Source: CAYSUS01 sp964434165 (GTDB lineage Bacteria > Planctomycetota > Planctomycetia > Pirellulales > Thermoguttaceae). Taken from it: DNA of 46,858 bases. The stretch's first letter is position 1. Every line of letters begins with the position of its first letter. Positions 16,513 through 26,023 of the stretch are shown piece by piece. The DNA is taken from NCBI GenBank assembly GCA_964434165.1, contig CAYSUS010000055.1:1-46858 (forward strand), read 5' to 3'. The position numbers were made by a program, and so were the translations under genes. The notes below the pieces were generated by a model. It was not told the DNA's origin. It did no database searches and worked only from the letters and a program-made list of their open reading frames with translations.

Positions 16513-17505
16513 CTACACCTCCACCGCGTGGCAACGGACCAAGTGCCCGTCGATCAGTTGGGGCGCGGGCGAGATCCGCTTGCAGATGTCGTCCTTGCGA
16601 CGGCAGGTCTCGGCGGCCAGCGGGCAGCGGGGATGGAAGCGGCAGCCCGACGGCGGATTGATCGGGCTGGGCACGTCCCCCTGGAGCACGATCCGCTCGC
16701 GCTTCCTGGTCGGGTCCATGGTGGGAATGGCCGACAAGAGGGCCCGCGTGTACGGGTGCAGCGGGTTGGCGTACAGCTCCTCGCTGCCGGCGACCTCCAC
16801 GATCTCGCCCAGGTACATCACGGCCACGCGGTCGGAGATGTACTGCACCACGGAGAGGTCGTGCGAGATGAACAGGTACGTGAGCTTGAACCGCTCGCGG
16901 AGCTCGACCAGCAGGTTGATGATCTGCGACTGGATCGAGACGTCCAGGGCCGAGATCGGCTCGTCGAGGACCATGAACCGCGGGCTGAGCGCCAGGGCGC
17001 GGGCGACGCAGATCCGCTGCCGCTGGCCGCCGGAGAACTCGTGGGGGTAGCGGTTGATGTAGCTCGGATCGAGCCCCACGTCTTCGAGCGTCTTGCACAC
17101 GCGGTCGCGGCGCTCGTTCTTGTCGCCCTGCTTGTGGACGGCCAGACCCTCCTCGACGATCCCCTGGATGGTCATCCTCGGGTTGAGCGAGCTGAAGGGG
17201 TCCTGAAACACGATCTGCAGGTCGCGCCGCAGCGCGCGGAGCTCGCCGCCCCGCGCGGCGGCCACGTCGCGCCCGTCGAACAGCACGCGCCCGAGGCTCG
17301 GCTCGATCAGGCGGATGATGGAGCGCCCGGCCGTGGTCTTTCCGCAGCCCGACTCGCCCACCAGCCCGAGCGTCTCCCCTTCGCCGATCTCGAAGCTCAC
17401 GTCGTCCACGGCCCTCACGTGGGCGGCGACGCGCGAGAAGAGCCCCTGGCGCACCGGGAAGTGCTTCTTGAGGTTCTCGACCTTCAACAGCGCCTGATCA
17501 GGCAT
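16513..17505 (-). CDS. dppF: Dipeptide/oligopeptide ABC transporter ATP-binding protein (DppF/OppF type)
   Basis: A 330-residue cytoplasmic ATPase. The Walker A motif GESGCGKT is at 50-57, the Q-loop is QDPFSSLNP, the ABC signature is SGGQRQR, and Walker B is FMVLDEP followed by SALD and the switch ISHDL. The C-terminal oligo/dipeptide domain carries the cysteine cluster GCRFHPRCPLAAETC. It would pair with the DppD-type ATPase upstream to drive peptide uptake through the two permeases. A 121-base spacer containing a triple hairpin separates the two ATPase genes. No strong ribosome site is visible at the ATG. DppF versus OppF cannot be settled from sequence alone. Confidence 0.93.
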   Translation of the reverse strand: MPDQALLKVENLKKHFPVRQGLFSRVAAHVRAVDDVSFEIGEGETLGLVGESGCGKTTAGRSIIRLIEPSLGRVLFDGRDVAAARGGELRALRRDLQIVFQDPFSSLNPRMTIQGIVEEGLAVHKQGDKNERRDRVCKTLEDVGLDPSYINRYPHEFSGGQRQRICVARALALSPRFMVLDEPISALDVSIQSQIINLLVELRERFKLTYLFISHDLSVVQYISDRVAVMYLGEIVEVAGSEELYANPLHPYTRALLSAIPTMDPTRKRERIVLQGDVPSPINPPSGCRFHPRCPLAAETCRRKDDICKRISPAPQLIDGHLVRCHAVEV

Positions 17506-17525
17506 GGAACGGTATGTCTCTCAGA

Positions 17526-17608
17526 GCCGCGGAGCGGCGGTTGTCAATAGCCAGGGGCGTAAGCCCCTGGACCTGAAAGGCCCCAACATCGCGCAGCCCC
17601 GGAGGGGC
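17526..17608. repeat. Triple-hairpin intergenic element
   Basis: Three hairpins stand in a row between the two ATPase genes: GCCGC-GGA-GCGGC (17526-17538), CCAGGGGC-GTAA-GCCCCTGG (17551-17570) and GCCCC-GGA-GGGGC (17596-17608). Similar GGGGC-rich hairpin elements recur in planctomycete genomes, to my recollection. It is transcribed inside the operon and may tune expression of the downstream ATPase. Confidence 0.75.
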
Positions 17609-17626
17609 GAGACTCCTTCCGTAGAT

Positions 17627-18622
<996 letters not shown>

Positions 18623-18670
18623 GAACGGGGCTGGGAGTCTGGATGGGGCCTAACGGAGAGGACCGATCGC

Positions 18671-18816
18671 GAAATACGGAGTACGAAGCACGGAATCCGG
18701 AAGGAACTCGAAGCACGTAGGACCGCATGACGGAAACCGCTGGTTCCCGGCTCTATCTCGAAAACGACTTGACCGTGGGAGTTCCATACTCATTCGGATT
18801 TCGTGTTTCGTATTTC
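18671..18816. repeat. Long imperfect inverted repeat between permease and ATPase genes
   Basis: The left arm at 18671-18699 (GAAATACGGAGTACG...AATCCG) pairs imperfectly with 18795-18816 (CGGATTTCGTG...TATTTC) across 95 bases. The arms share a TACGAA/CACGAA theme. The gap 18623-18828 holds no gene I can support. Confidence 0.6.
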
Positions 18817-18828
18817 CCTCTGGCGCCG

Positions 18829-20124
18829 CTACATCCTCAGTCTCGGATCCATGGCATCGCGCAGTCCGCTGCCGACGAGGTTGAAGACCGTCACGGTGAA
18901 GAACATCGCCGCGGCCGGGACGACGACCAGCCACCAGTACGTGTGATTCTCGTTGGCCAGCTTCAACAGCGAGCCCCAGGTGGGGGCGGGCAGGCGCACG
19001 CCCACGCCCAGCAGGCTCAGCCCCGCCTCGGTGATGATCGCCCCGGCCACGCCGAAGGGCGCCGAGACCAGGGCCGGCGAGATCGCGTTGGGAAGGATGT
19101 GCCGGAAGATGACGCGGAAGTGCGAGGCGCCCAGGGCCCGGGCGGCGGTCACGTAGTCGATCGATCGCTGCTTGAGCACCTCGCCGCGGATCAGCCGGGC
19201 GATGCCCGCCCAGCTCGTAATGCCGATTACCAGCATCACCACGTAGATGCTCGACCCGATCATCGCCACGAGCGTGAGGATCAGGAAGAACGACGGGAAG
19301 AGCATCATCACCTCGATCACGCGGCAGATCAGCATATCGACCTTGCCGCCGAAGTAGCCGGCGATGGCCCCGAGGATGATGCCGATGGTCAGGTAGATGC
19401 CCACGGCCACGAATCCCACGGTCAGCGAGATTCGCGTTCCGTAGATCATCCGCACCAGGACGTCGCGCCCCAGGTCGTCGGTGCCCAGCAGGTGGACGAA
19501 GCCGTCGTTGGCGTCGCGCCAGCCCTCGCGCGGCTTGGCGAAGCCCGGCGGCTCGAACCGCGAGAACACGTCCTGCTCGATGGGGCCGAAGGGGATGGGC
19601 GGATAGACGGCGAAGGTCGTCTGCGGGGCCTTGAACTGCTCCTCGGGGAACGTCCGCGCCCAGTACTTGTTCGCGGGGCGCAGGACGGGCGTCCAGAACT
19701 GGTCGCCTTCCCGCATCGACGGGAAGGAGAACACGGCCACCAGCAGCACGATCGTCGCCGCGTACAGCGAGGCGGCGCGCAGCACGCGCGTGCGTCCCGG
19801 CACGCCCCGTCGCTTCCACAGCCGGCCGAGCACCAGCGAAGCAAGGGCCCACGGAAAGAACCCGAGCATCGCCATGTTGAAAACGAAGTCCACCGACTCG
19901 CTGGGATTGAACAGCGCCCGAAACCAGGGATAGATGGTCCCGTCGGGCGTACGGAACACGAAGGGCTGGTTCGAGGCGATGGCCGGGGCGAAGATCGCCA
20001 CGAGGAACAGCGGGACCAGGAGGTAGAGCGAGACCAGGGCGAAGCGGTTCTTTTTGAACTGCCGCCAGACGATGTCGAAGTAGGCCTCGCTGTGGCCCAC
20101 GGTGTGGTTCGCGCTCTGGCTCAT
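18829..20124 (-). CDS. dppC: Dipeptide/oligopeptide ABC transporter permease (DppC/OppC type), enlarged
   Basis: A 431-residue inner-membrane permease. The C-terminal half is standard: LLGTDDLGRDVLVRMIYGTRISL, five helices, and the EAA loop RALGASHFRVIFRHILPNA that docks the ATPase. Usual length is about 280-310. The extra length lies between the first helix (about 28-50) and the LLGTDDLGRD motif. It contains two further hydrophobic segments (FNMAMLGFFPWALASLVLG and LYAATIVLLVAVFSF) and a Pro-rich extracytoplasmic loop. The ATG overlaps the stop of the upstream permease as ATGA (20121-20124), giving tight coupling. Confidence 0.92.
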   Translation of the reverse strand: MSQSANHTVGHSEAYFDIVWRQFKKNRFALVSLYLLVPLFLVAIFAPAIASNQPFVFRTPDGTIYPWFRALFNPSESVDFVFNMAMLGFFPWALASLVLGRLWKRRGVPGRTRVLRAASLYAATIVLLVAVFSFPSMREGDQFWTPVLRPANKYWARTFPEEQFKAPQTTFAVYPPIPFGPIEQDVFSRFEPPGFAKPREGWRDANDGFVHLLGTDDLGRDVLVRMIYGTRISLTVGFVAVGIYLTIGIILGAIAGYFGGKVDMLICRVIEVMMLFPSFFLILTLVAMIGSSIYVVMLVIGITSWAGIARLIRGEVLKQRSIDYVTAARALGASHFRVIFRHILPNAISPALVSAPFGVAGAIITEAGLSLLGVGVRLPAPTWGSLLKLANENHTYWWLVVVPAAAMFFTVTVFNLVGSGLRDAMDPRLRM

Positions 20125-21965
20125 GCGGTCTTGCCCTGCCCTCCGAAGCTGATCCGCGGGTCGGCCACCACGTAAAGCAGGTCGGTCATGAGGATGCTCA
20201 GCATGACCACGATGGCGTCGATGTACACCAGGGCCATCAAGGTGGGGAAGTCCTTCTGCTCGATCGAGTCCCAGCTCAGCCGCCCCATGCCCGGGATGCC
20301 GAAGATGACCTCGATCAGCACCGATCCGCCGAGCATGGCCGGCAGGAAGGTGGCGAACAGCGTGAGGATGGGGATCAGCGCGTTGCGGAGCCCGTGCTTG
20401 AAAACCACCTTGCGCTCCGGGAGTCCCTTGGCCCGTGCGGTGCGGATGTAGTCCTGGCCGATCACGTCGAGCATCGCCGTGCGGGAGTACATGGCCAGCC
20501 CGGCCAGGCTGAACAGCGACAGGCAGACCACCGGCAGGAAGGCGTGCCAGAGGTAATCGGCCAGGTAGCGGAAGAAGCCGAAGTTGTCCGCGCCCTCGGA
20601 GTGCAGCCCGAGGTCCGGGAACCAGCTCACGAACTCGCCGTAGCAGAAGAACATCAAGAACAGCATGCCGGCCACGAACGGCGGAATCGAGTAGAGCAGG
20701 AACAGCCCCAGCGTGACCAGCCGGTCGGTGGCCGTGCCCCGCCGCACCGCGCAGAGGATGCCCGTCGGCACCGCCACGAGGTAGATCACCAGGTTGGCCA
20801 TCAGCATCAGCGGGGCCGAGACGATCACCGCCGACCAGAGCTTCTCGGCCACGGGCTCCCGCGTCTTCACCGCGGAGCGGCCGAAGTTGAACGTCACCAG
20901 GCGCCACACCATGTGGGCATACTGGGTGTCGCCCACGATGTACGCGGCTCGCGCCAACAGGCCCGGCTCGTACTCGCCGCGATGCAGCTCGAAGTGCAAT
21001 AGCCAGTTGTCCGCCACCTCGGCGAGCAGGGCGTCGTCCGTATCCGGCGGAACGGTCAGGCGCAAAGGCTGGGCGGCGAACAGCTTGAGCGTGGCCGCGG
21101 CCATTACCTTGGCCTCCAGCGGCGAGTCGCCCAGGAGCTGCGCCACGAAGAACGGCATGTCCTCGGGGTAGAACCGCTCGAGCATCTCGAACTGCCTGGA
21201 GCGCGACGGCTCGGCCACCAGGCGCGCGAAGAGCTTCTCCACCACGCGGCGGCGGTCCGGATCGAGCGCCGGGTAGCGGTCCTGCTCCAGCTCCCACCAC
21301 CGCTGCCACACGGCCTGGACCGCGGGCGTCTCCCCGGCCGAGGGCTCCGCCGAGTAGGTGAACTGGAACGGCTCGACCACCATGCTCTTCAGGCACCGCA
21401 CGGCCCCGATTCGCAGCCGCCGCGGGGTCTGCTCGTCGCGCACCAGGTCGATCGCCGCGGGCACGGCGTACACGCCGTTGTCCTCGCAAAAGGTCTGCAC
21501 GTAGTGCAGAACGGCCTTGGCCAGGCGGTCGTGCTGGGCCGGATCGGCGAGGCGCTCGTCGAAGGCGTCGATGCCCAGCGAGCGGGCGAACGCCAGGTGC
21601 TCGGCCGCGTCGTCGTCGCCCTCCGCCTCCCCGCGGGGCCGCGCGGCCGCCTCGGCCAGCTCCGGCAGCTCCTCAAGCAACTGCTCCTCGGAGACGGCCA
21701 TGAGCCAGGCCGCCATGCGGACCTTGTGGCCGTAGTCGCGAAAGTAGTTGAAGTTCAGAACGAGCGGCTTGTCGAGCTTCAGGTCGCGCTTGCGGATGAG
21801 GTACGCCTCGCGGGTCTCCGTCGATTGGCCGGTGGTGCCGCCCTGGCCGAGCTGGAGGATCTGCGGGTCGCCGGGCGCGGTCTGCATGATCACGAAGGTG
21901 ACGATCGTCACGCCGAACAGCGTGGGGATCATCAGCAGCAGACGGCGAAGGATGTAGGTCCACAC
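20121..21965 (-). CDS. dppB: Dipeptide/oligopeptide ABC transporter permease (DppB/OppB type) with large periplasmic insertion
   Basis: A 614-residue permease, against about 310-340 for ordinary DppB. The N-terminal helix (about 8-28) and TAPGDP motif are normal, as is everything from about residue 350 (FNFGRSAVKTREPVAEKL) to the end, including the EAA loop RTARAKGLPERKVVFKHGLRNA and FGIPGMG. Between about 70 and 350 lies an inserted, soluble, helix-rich segment with HEAT-like character (for example DEQTPRRLRIGAVRCLKSM and SPLEAKVMAAATLKLF). By topology it should hang in the periplasm next to the substrate-binding lipoprotein. The start follows 110 bases after the lipoprotein gene. The insertion's function is unknown; docking or gating is inference. 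Confidence 0.92.
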   Translation of the reverse strand: MWTYILRRLLLMIPTLFGVTIVTFVIMQTAPGDPQILQLGQGGTTGQSTETREAYLIRKRDLKLDKPLVLNFNYFRDYGHKVRMAAWLMAVSEEQLLEELPELAEAAARPRGEAEGDDDAAEHLAFARSLGIDAFDERLADPAQHDRLAKAVLHYVQTFCEDNGVYAVPAAIDLVRDEQTPRRLRIGAVRCLKSMVVEPFQFTYSAEPSAGETPAVQAVWQRWWELEQDRYPALDPDRRRVVEKLFARLVAEPSRSRQFEMLERFYPEDMPFFVAQLLGDSPLEAKVMAAATLKLFAAQPLRLTVPPDTDDALLAEVADNWLLHFELHRGEYEPGLLARAAYIVGDTQYAHMVWRLVTFNFGRSAVKTREPVAEKLWSAVIVSAPLMLMANLVIYLVAVPTGILCAVRRGTATDRLVTLGLFLLYSIPPFVAGMLFLMFFCYGEFVSWFPDLGLHSEGADNFGFFRYLADYLWHAFLPVVCLSLFSLAGLAMYSRTAMLDVIGQDYIRTARAKGLPERKVVFKHGLRNALIPILTLFATFLPAMLGGSVLIEVIFGIPGMGRLSWDSIEQKDFPTLMALVYIDAIVVMLSILMTDLLYVVADPRISFGGQGKTA

Positions 21966-22075
21966 GGATGGCAGTTCCCCAACGGCCGCGTGACGACCGG
22001 CGCTGGGGCGGGCCGCGCCCGCCCGTACTCGACTTCGAATCGTACCTTACGGCGGCAGGAGGGCCGGTCGTCTGA

Positions 22076-23989
22076 TCACGGCCCGAGCTCGCGAGGCTCC
22101 GTCGAGAACCACTCGCGGCTGTCGTGGCAGGGGCGGAGGCGGTAGAAGCGGACGTTCTCGATCCGCGCGTCCTGAAGCGCGGTGGCCTTCTCCGAGAACA
22201 GGAACGTGTAAGGCTGGTCGGCGTGGATCCGACGGAAGATCTCGTGGTACAGCTCGAGCTGCCGCTTCTCGTCGAACGTCACGCGGAGCTCCTCGATGAG
22301 CTCGTCCACCCGGTCGTTCCGGTAGCCGACGTGGTTCGAGCTGTCGGGTACGTCGGCCTGGCTGCCGTGCCAGAGCTGGAACGGGTCGCCCTTGCTCCAC
22401 GAGGTGCCCCAGCCGAGCATGGCCGCGTCGAAGTCGAACTGGCGGAGCTTCTGCAGCATCAGCGCCCACTTGGCCGGCGAGATCTGCACCTCCACGCCGA
22501 TCTTCCGGCAGCTCTCCTGGTACATCTCGGCGATCGCCCGGAAGCTGGGCGAGTCGGAGAAGATCATCAGGTCGAAGCTGGCCTGGACCTTCACGCCCTT
22601 GAGCTGCTTGTCGCGGATTCCGTTGCCGTCGGTGTCGGTCCAGCCCGCCTGTTCGAGGATCTCTTTGGCCTTCTCCAGGTCGTAGGGAATCGGCTCGACC
22701 GAGGGATCGGCCTGGCTGGAGCCGGGGAGGAAGGGCCCGTTGACGCGCACGGCCAGGCCCTCGAAAACCTGGTCGATCATCCGCTGCACCGGCGTGGCGT
22801 GGGCCAGGGCCAGGCGCAACTGCTTGTCCTTGAGCAGATCGCGCCGCAGGTTGTAGCCGATGTAACGGTAGCCGGGGTATTCGTAGTCGATCGGCTTCAC
22901 GTTGCCCGAGGTCACCGCCTCATGCTCCTTGCACTGGATGAAGCGGTCCTTCTCGGGCACGGCGACGAAGTCCAGGTCGTTCTTCAGGCCCTGCTGCACG
23001 GCCGTGTTCGAGTTGGGGATGCAGCGGAAGATCCGCTGGCTGAAGTAGTACGGGGCGCCCCAGTAGTCCGGGTTGCGGACCAGCACCAGGCGCTCGTCGC
23101 GGACCCACTCGTTGAACCTCATCGGGCCCGTGCCGCACATCTGCCGGTTGGCCCAGTGCTTGTTGAACCCGTCGGCGAACTCCTTGGATCCGAAGTCGAA
23201 GGAGATCGGCTCGCCCTCCTCATTCACGGAGTAGACGTGCCGCGGAATCATCGGCACCGCGCCCAGCGTGAACAGCTTCGCCAGGAAGTACGGCTGCGTC
23301 CAGCGGATCTTGACCGTGTAGTCGTCGACGACCGTGACCTTGATCTTGCTGCGCCTGGCCGGGTCCGTGGCCTCGGGGTCCTCGAAGTAGCTCCGCAGCG
23401 AGGCCGCCTCCACGTTGGGGTTGAGCAGACAGTCGAACGAGAACTTCACGTCCCGCGCCGTGAACTCCCTGGGCGGAAGCTCCTTGCCGTTGGGGAGCTT
23501 CATGGGATGCCACTTCACCCCGCGGCGCAGATAGATGGTGAACTCCAGGTTCTCCTCGTCGAAGTCCCAGTGCGTGGCCAGGCAGGGGAGGATGTTGTCC
23601 GGATCCTCGAAGTCCGCCTGTCCCAGCGATTCGTACACATTGCGCAGGAACGCGTCGCTGACGTTGTCGGTAGCGATGATCGCGTTGATCGTGTCCGGGT
23701 CCTGGTGGTAGCTGGTGATGAGCGTATCGTTCTCGGCCGGCTCCTTGCCGCCCAGCGTCTGCTCGGCTCTCTCAAGACGCTGCACCTTGGAGTCTTCGGC
23801 AAACCGGGGCGGCCGGGGCGGGGCGGCATCGACGTCCGTCCCTCCCGCGCCGTCGGGCGAATCCGAGGGCTTCGGAGGCAATGCCGCGGTCGGCTCGTTT
23901 CCGTCCTCCCCCGACGGCGAGCCGCAGCCCGCGAGCACCGCGACGAGCAGCCCCGCATTAAGTACGCCAAGCAGACCGCGAACCGCCAT
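22076..23989 (-). CDS. dppA: Peptide-binding lipoprotein (solute-binding protein family 5)
   Basis: A 637-residue extracytoplasmic solute-binding protein of the DppA/OppA family. A signal peptide with lipobox LAGC (Cys22) is followed by an acidic Pro-rich linker (23-90) and a family 5 domain: NVYESLGQAD, FTIYLRRGVKWHP, FTARDVKFSFDCLLNP, CGTGPMRFNEW, and RLALAHATPVQRMIDQV near the middle. It captures peptides for the permeases encoded next on the strand. AGGAGGT (23998-24004) precedes the ATG. The gene has its own good promoter (24049-24077), so the transporter operon probably begins here. Confidence 0.92.
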   Translation of the reverse strand: MAVRGLLGVLNAGLLVAVLAGCGSPSGEDGNEPTAALPPKPSDSPDGAGGTDVDAAPPRPPRFAEDSKVQRLERAEQTLGGKEPAENDTLITSYHQDPDTINAIIATDNVSDAFLRNVYESLGQADFEDPDNILPCLATHWDFDEENLEFTIYLRRGVKWHPMKLPNGKELPPREFTARDVKFSFDCLLNPNVEAASLRSYFEDPEATDPARRSKIKVTVVDDYTVKIRWTQPYFLAKLFTLGAVPMIPRHVYSVNEEGEPISFDFGSKEFADGFNKHWANRQMCGTGPMRFNEWVRDERLVLVRNPDYWGAPYYFSQRIFRCIPNSNTAVQQGLKNDLDFVAVPEKDRFIQCKEHEAVTSGNVKPIDYEYPGYRYIGYNLRRDLLKDKQLRLALAHATPVQRMIDQVFEGLAVRVNGPFLPGSSQADPSVEPIPYDLEKAKEILEQAGWTDTDGNGIRDKQLKGVKVQASFDLMIFSDSPSFRAIAEMYQESCRKIGVEVQISPAKWALMLQKLRQFDFDAAMLGWGTSWSKGDPFQLWHGSQADVPDSSNHVGYRNDRVDELIEELRVTFDEKRQLELYHEIFRRIHADQPYTFLFSEKATALQDARIENVRFYRLRPCHDSREWFSTEPRELGP

Positions 23990-24048
23990 ATGCGAGACCT
24001 CCTTCCGAGGGTAGTTGCCGACGCCCCGAGCCTTGTTGCTGCAAACGC

Positions 24049-24077
24049 ATACTAAAGAAAGGGTTGCGTGCGGTCAA
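24049..24077 (-). promoter_or_regulatory. Sigma-70 promoter of the peptide transporter operon
   Basis: On the minus strand, TTGACC (24072-24077) and TAGTAT (24049-24054) are separated by exactly 17 bases, in a locally AT-rich patch 60 bases before the lipoprotein ATG. This marks a transcription start separate from the FGE-like gene upstream. Confidence 0.65.
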
Positions 24078-24084
24078 TCCACTC

Positions 24085-25035
24085 TCATCGCACGCAGCGG
24101 AACCCGACCTGGTCGGAGGCGTGGTCCTCCGGCTGGCACCAGCGGGTCCAGACGCGGTAGCCGGGCCGCTCTCCACCCGCCGTGGCCCACGAGCCGCCGC
24201 GAAGCACGCGCCGGTGCCCCTGCTCCGGACCGCGGGGATCGGCCCCGGGGGATACTTCATAATAGTCCTCAGCGAAGCGGTCGGCACACCATTCCCATAC
24301 GTTACCCGCCATGTCGTACAGCCCGAACCTGTTGGCACGAAAAGACATGACCGGAGCCGGGCCGTCGAATCCGTCGGGCGGGCTGCCCTCGGCGAAATAC
24401 TCCTCCTGGCGGTAGTTGGCCTGGTAACGCCCGGCGATCAGCTCCTCCGGGCCCCACGGGTAATCGCAGTCGCGCAAGCCCGCCCGGGCCGCGTACTCCC
24501 ACTGGGCCTCGGTGGCTAGCGCTTTGCCGGCCCACCCGGCATAGGCCTCGGCATCGTGCCACGACACGTGGACCACGGGCAGCGCGTCGCGGCCCTGGAG
24601 CGTCGAGATCGGACCCCCGGGATGCCGCCAGTCGGCCCCGGCCACGGGCTGCCACGTGCCCAGGTCCGGATCCAGCACCAGCGACCACCCGCGTCGCTCG
24701 GCCGTGGTCACGTAGCCCGTGGCCTGGACGAACTCGGCGAACTGCCCGTTGGTCACCTCGTGCACGTCCATCGACAGCGGGCTGAGATGGACCGGGTGGG
24801 CGGGCCGCTCGCACGCGGCTTTCGAGAGGTCGTTGCCCATCAGGAACCGGCCCCCCTCGAGTTCCGCCATGCGGCCGATCTGGCGCGTGGGCGGCTCGGG
24901 CGGGACGTACTCGGGCTGGAGCCAGACCGCGGCGGCCATCGTCAGAGCGAACGTCGCGGCCAGGAGGGCCGCGAGAGCCGCCAGCCGCTGTAGCACGCGC
25001 GGCCGGCTGACGGAATCCTCGATGGAGTGCTGCAC
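24085..25035 (-). CDS. Membrane-anchored formylglycine-generating-enzyme-like (SUMF1) protein
   Basis: About 316 residues. A short cytoplasmic head and one transmembrane helix (about 14-39) are followed by an FGE-sulfatase/SUMF1 domain with its usual landmarks: GGRFLMGND, VHEVTNGQFAEF, PVVHVSWHDAEAYAGWAGKALATEAQWEYAARAG, FGLYDMAGNVWEWCADRF, LRGGSW and VGFRCVR. In true FGE a catalytic cysteine follows GGSW; here the sequence is GGSWATAG, so formylglycine formation is unlikely. Such variants may bind ligands or have lost catalysis. The GTG at 25035 was chosen, with GGAGG (25044-25048) eight bases upstream; GTG 25038 or 25059 are alternatives. It lies between the rhomboid gene and the peptide transporter. 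Confidence 0.85.
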   Translation of the reverse strand: MQHSIEDSVSRPRVLQRLAALAALLAATFALTMAAAVWLQPEYVPPEPPTRQIGRMAELEGGRFLMGNDLSKAACERPAHPVHLSPLSMDVHEVTNGQFAEFVQATGYVTTAERRGWSLVLDPDLGTWQPVAGADWRHPGGPISTLQGRDALPVVHVSWHDAEAYAGWAGKALATEAQWEYAARAGLRDCDYPWGPEELIAGRYQANYRQEEYFAEGSPPDGFDGPAPVMSFRANRFGLYDMAGNVWEWCADRFAEDYYEVSPGADPRGPEQGHRRVLRGGSWATAGGERPGYRVWTRWCQPEDHASDQVGFRCVR

Positions 25036-25090
25036 CACTCCGACCTCCTTGTCGGCCACGCCGGTCGTCCAGTCCGTTCTGTTGTTGCTG

Positions 25091-26011
25091 TTAGCTCTGT
25101 TGCTGGTGACGCTTGCGCTGGTACTGGCGGCTTGCCGCCTCCAGGGTGCGGCGTTCCTTGCGCGTCAGGCTGGCCTCGCCCTGGCGGTGGATCTTCTCCA
25201 GGATGCGATCGACCTCGTCGCCCAGCTCGTCGCCGGCGTCCGGCCCGGCGTCGCCTTGCCGGTCCGGATCGTGGACCCGCAGCTTGGGCCTCGGCGTCAG
25301 GCGGGGGAGTCGGAACGGGAAGCGCCCGCCAATCATCCGCCCGAGGTTCCATCGCATGCGGAAGTACAGGAACGCGAAGGCGGCCCCGGCCAGGTGCACG
25401 CTGTAGGCCACGTTGGCCCCGGGCCGCGTCACTGCCCCGTACATATCCATCGCCACCAACAGCGCGCCCAGCACCCACAGCGGCATGGGCAGCACGAACA
25501 TGAACAGCACGGTCTGATGGGGGAAGTTCAGTGCCGCGAGCACGACCGTGGCGGCCACCGCGCCGGACGCCCCGTACATGATCGCGTTGGGGTGGCCCCC
25601 CCCGAGCCGATCGATGAGGGCCCACGACACGCCGCCCACCACGATCGACACCAGGTAAACCCGCAGGAACTCGTTCCGTCCGTAGTGCCATTCCAGCAGC
25701 CGGCCGAAGAAGAACAGGCCGACCATGTTCCACAGGATGTGGGTGAAATCGCGCGGCGAGTGGGCGAAGCCGTAGGTGAGGAACTGCCACCACATCCAGG
25801 GCCGGGTGAGCGTCTCGCCCGACGCGGCCAGGACGCTGCTGAGCCAAGCGTGCGCGACGCGGCCGGTGAGGGGGTCGCGGGTCACCGTAAACGAATCAAC
25901 GACCCACACCGCCACGTTCAAAATGATCAGGATCGCCACGGCCGACTTGGGAGCCGTGATCGAGAACGCGGGGCGTTCTTCCCGGTAGTATTCGCGGTCG
26001 TACAGTCCCAT
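25091..26011 (-). CDS. Rhomboid family intramembrane serine protease
   Basis: A 306-residue rhomboid with six or so transmembrane helices. The catalytic dyad is visible: Ser149 in YGASGAV and His206 in VAYSVHLAGA. The loop HILWNMVGLFFFG at about 91-103 matches the conserved helix-2 region. The N-terminus (MGLYDREYYREE) is of a kind I associate with planctomycete rhomboids. A cytoplasmic, charged C-terminal tail (about 230-306) includes RILEKIHRQGEASLTRKERRTLE, a conserved tail motif. There is no Shine-Dalgarno before the ATG; a consensus TATAAT ends six bases before it, so the message may be leaderless. Substrates are unknown. The FGE-like gene follows after 55 bases. Confidence 0.9.
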   Translation of the reverse strand: MGLYDREYYREERPAFSITAPKSAVAILIILNVAVWVVDSFTVTRDPLTGRVAHAWLSSVLAASGETLTRPWMWWQFLTYGFAHSPRDFTHILWNMVGLFFFGRLLEWHYGRNEFLRVYLVSIVVGGVSWALIDRLGGGHPNAIMYGASGAVAATVVLAALNFPHQTVLFMFVLPMPLWVLGALLVAMDMYGAVTRPGANVAYSVHLAGAAFAFLYFRMRWNLGRMIGGRFPFRLPRLTPRPKLRVHDPDRQGDAGPDAGDELGDEVDRILEKIHRQGEASLTRKERRTLEAASRQYQRKRHQQQS

Positions 26012-26017
26012 ATCCCG

Positions 26018-26023
26018 ATTATA
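26018..26023 (-). promoter_or_regulatory. -10 box placing transcription start at the rhomboid ATG
   Basis: TATAAT on the minus strand (26018-26023) is followed by CGGGAT and then the ATG at 26011. Transcription would start on or within a base of the start codon. No clear -35 is present. Confidence 0.5.
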
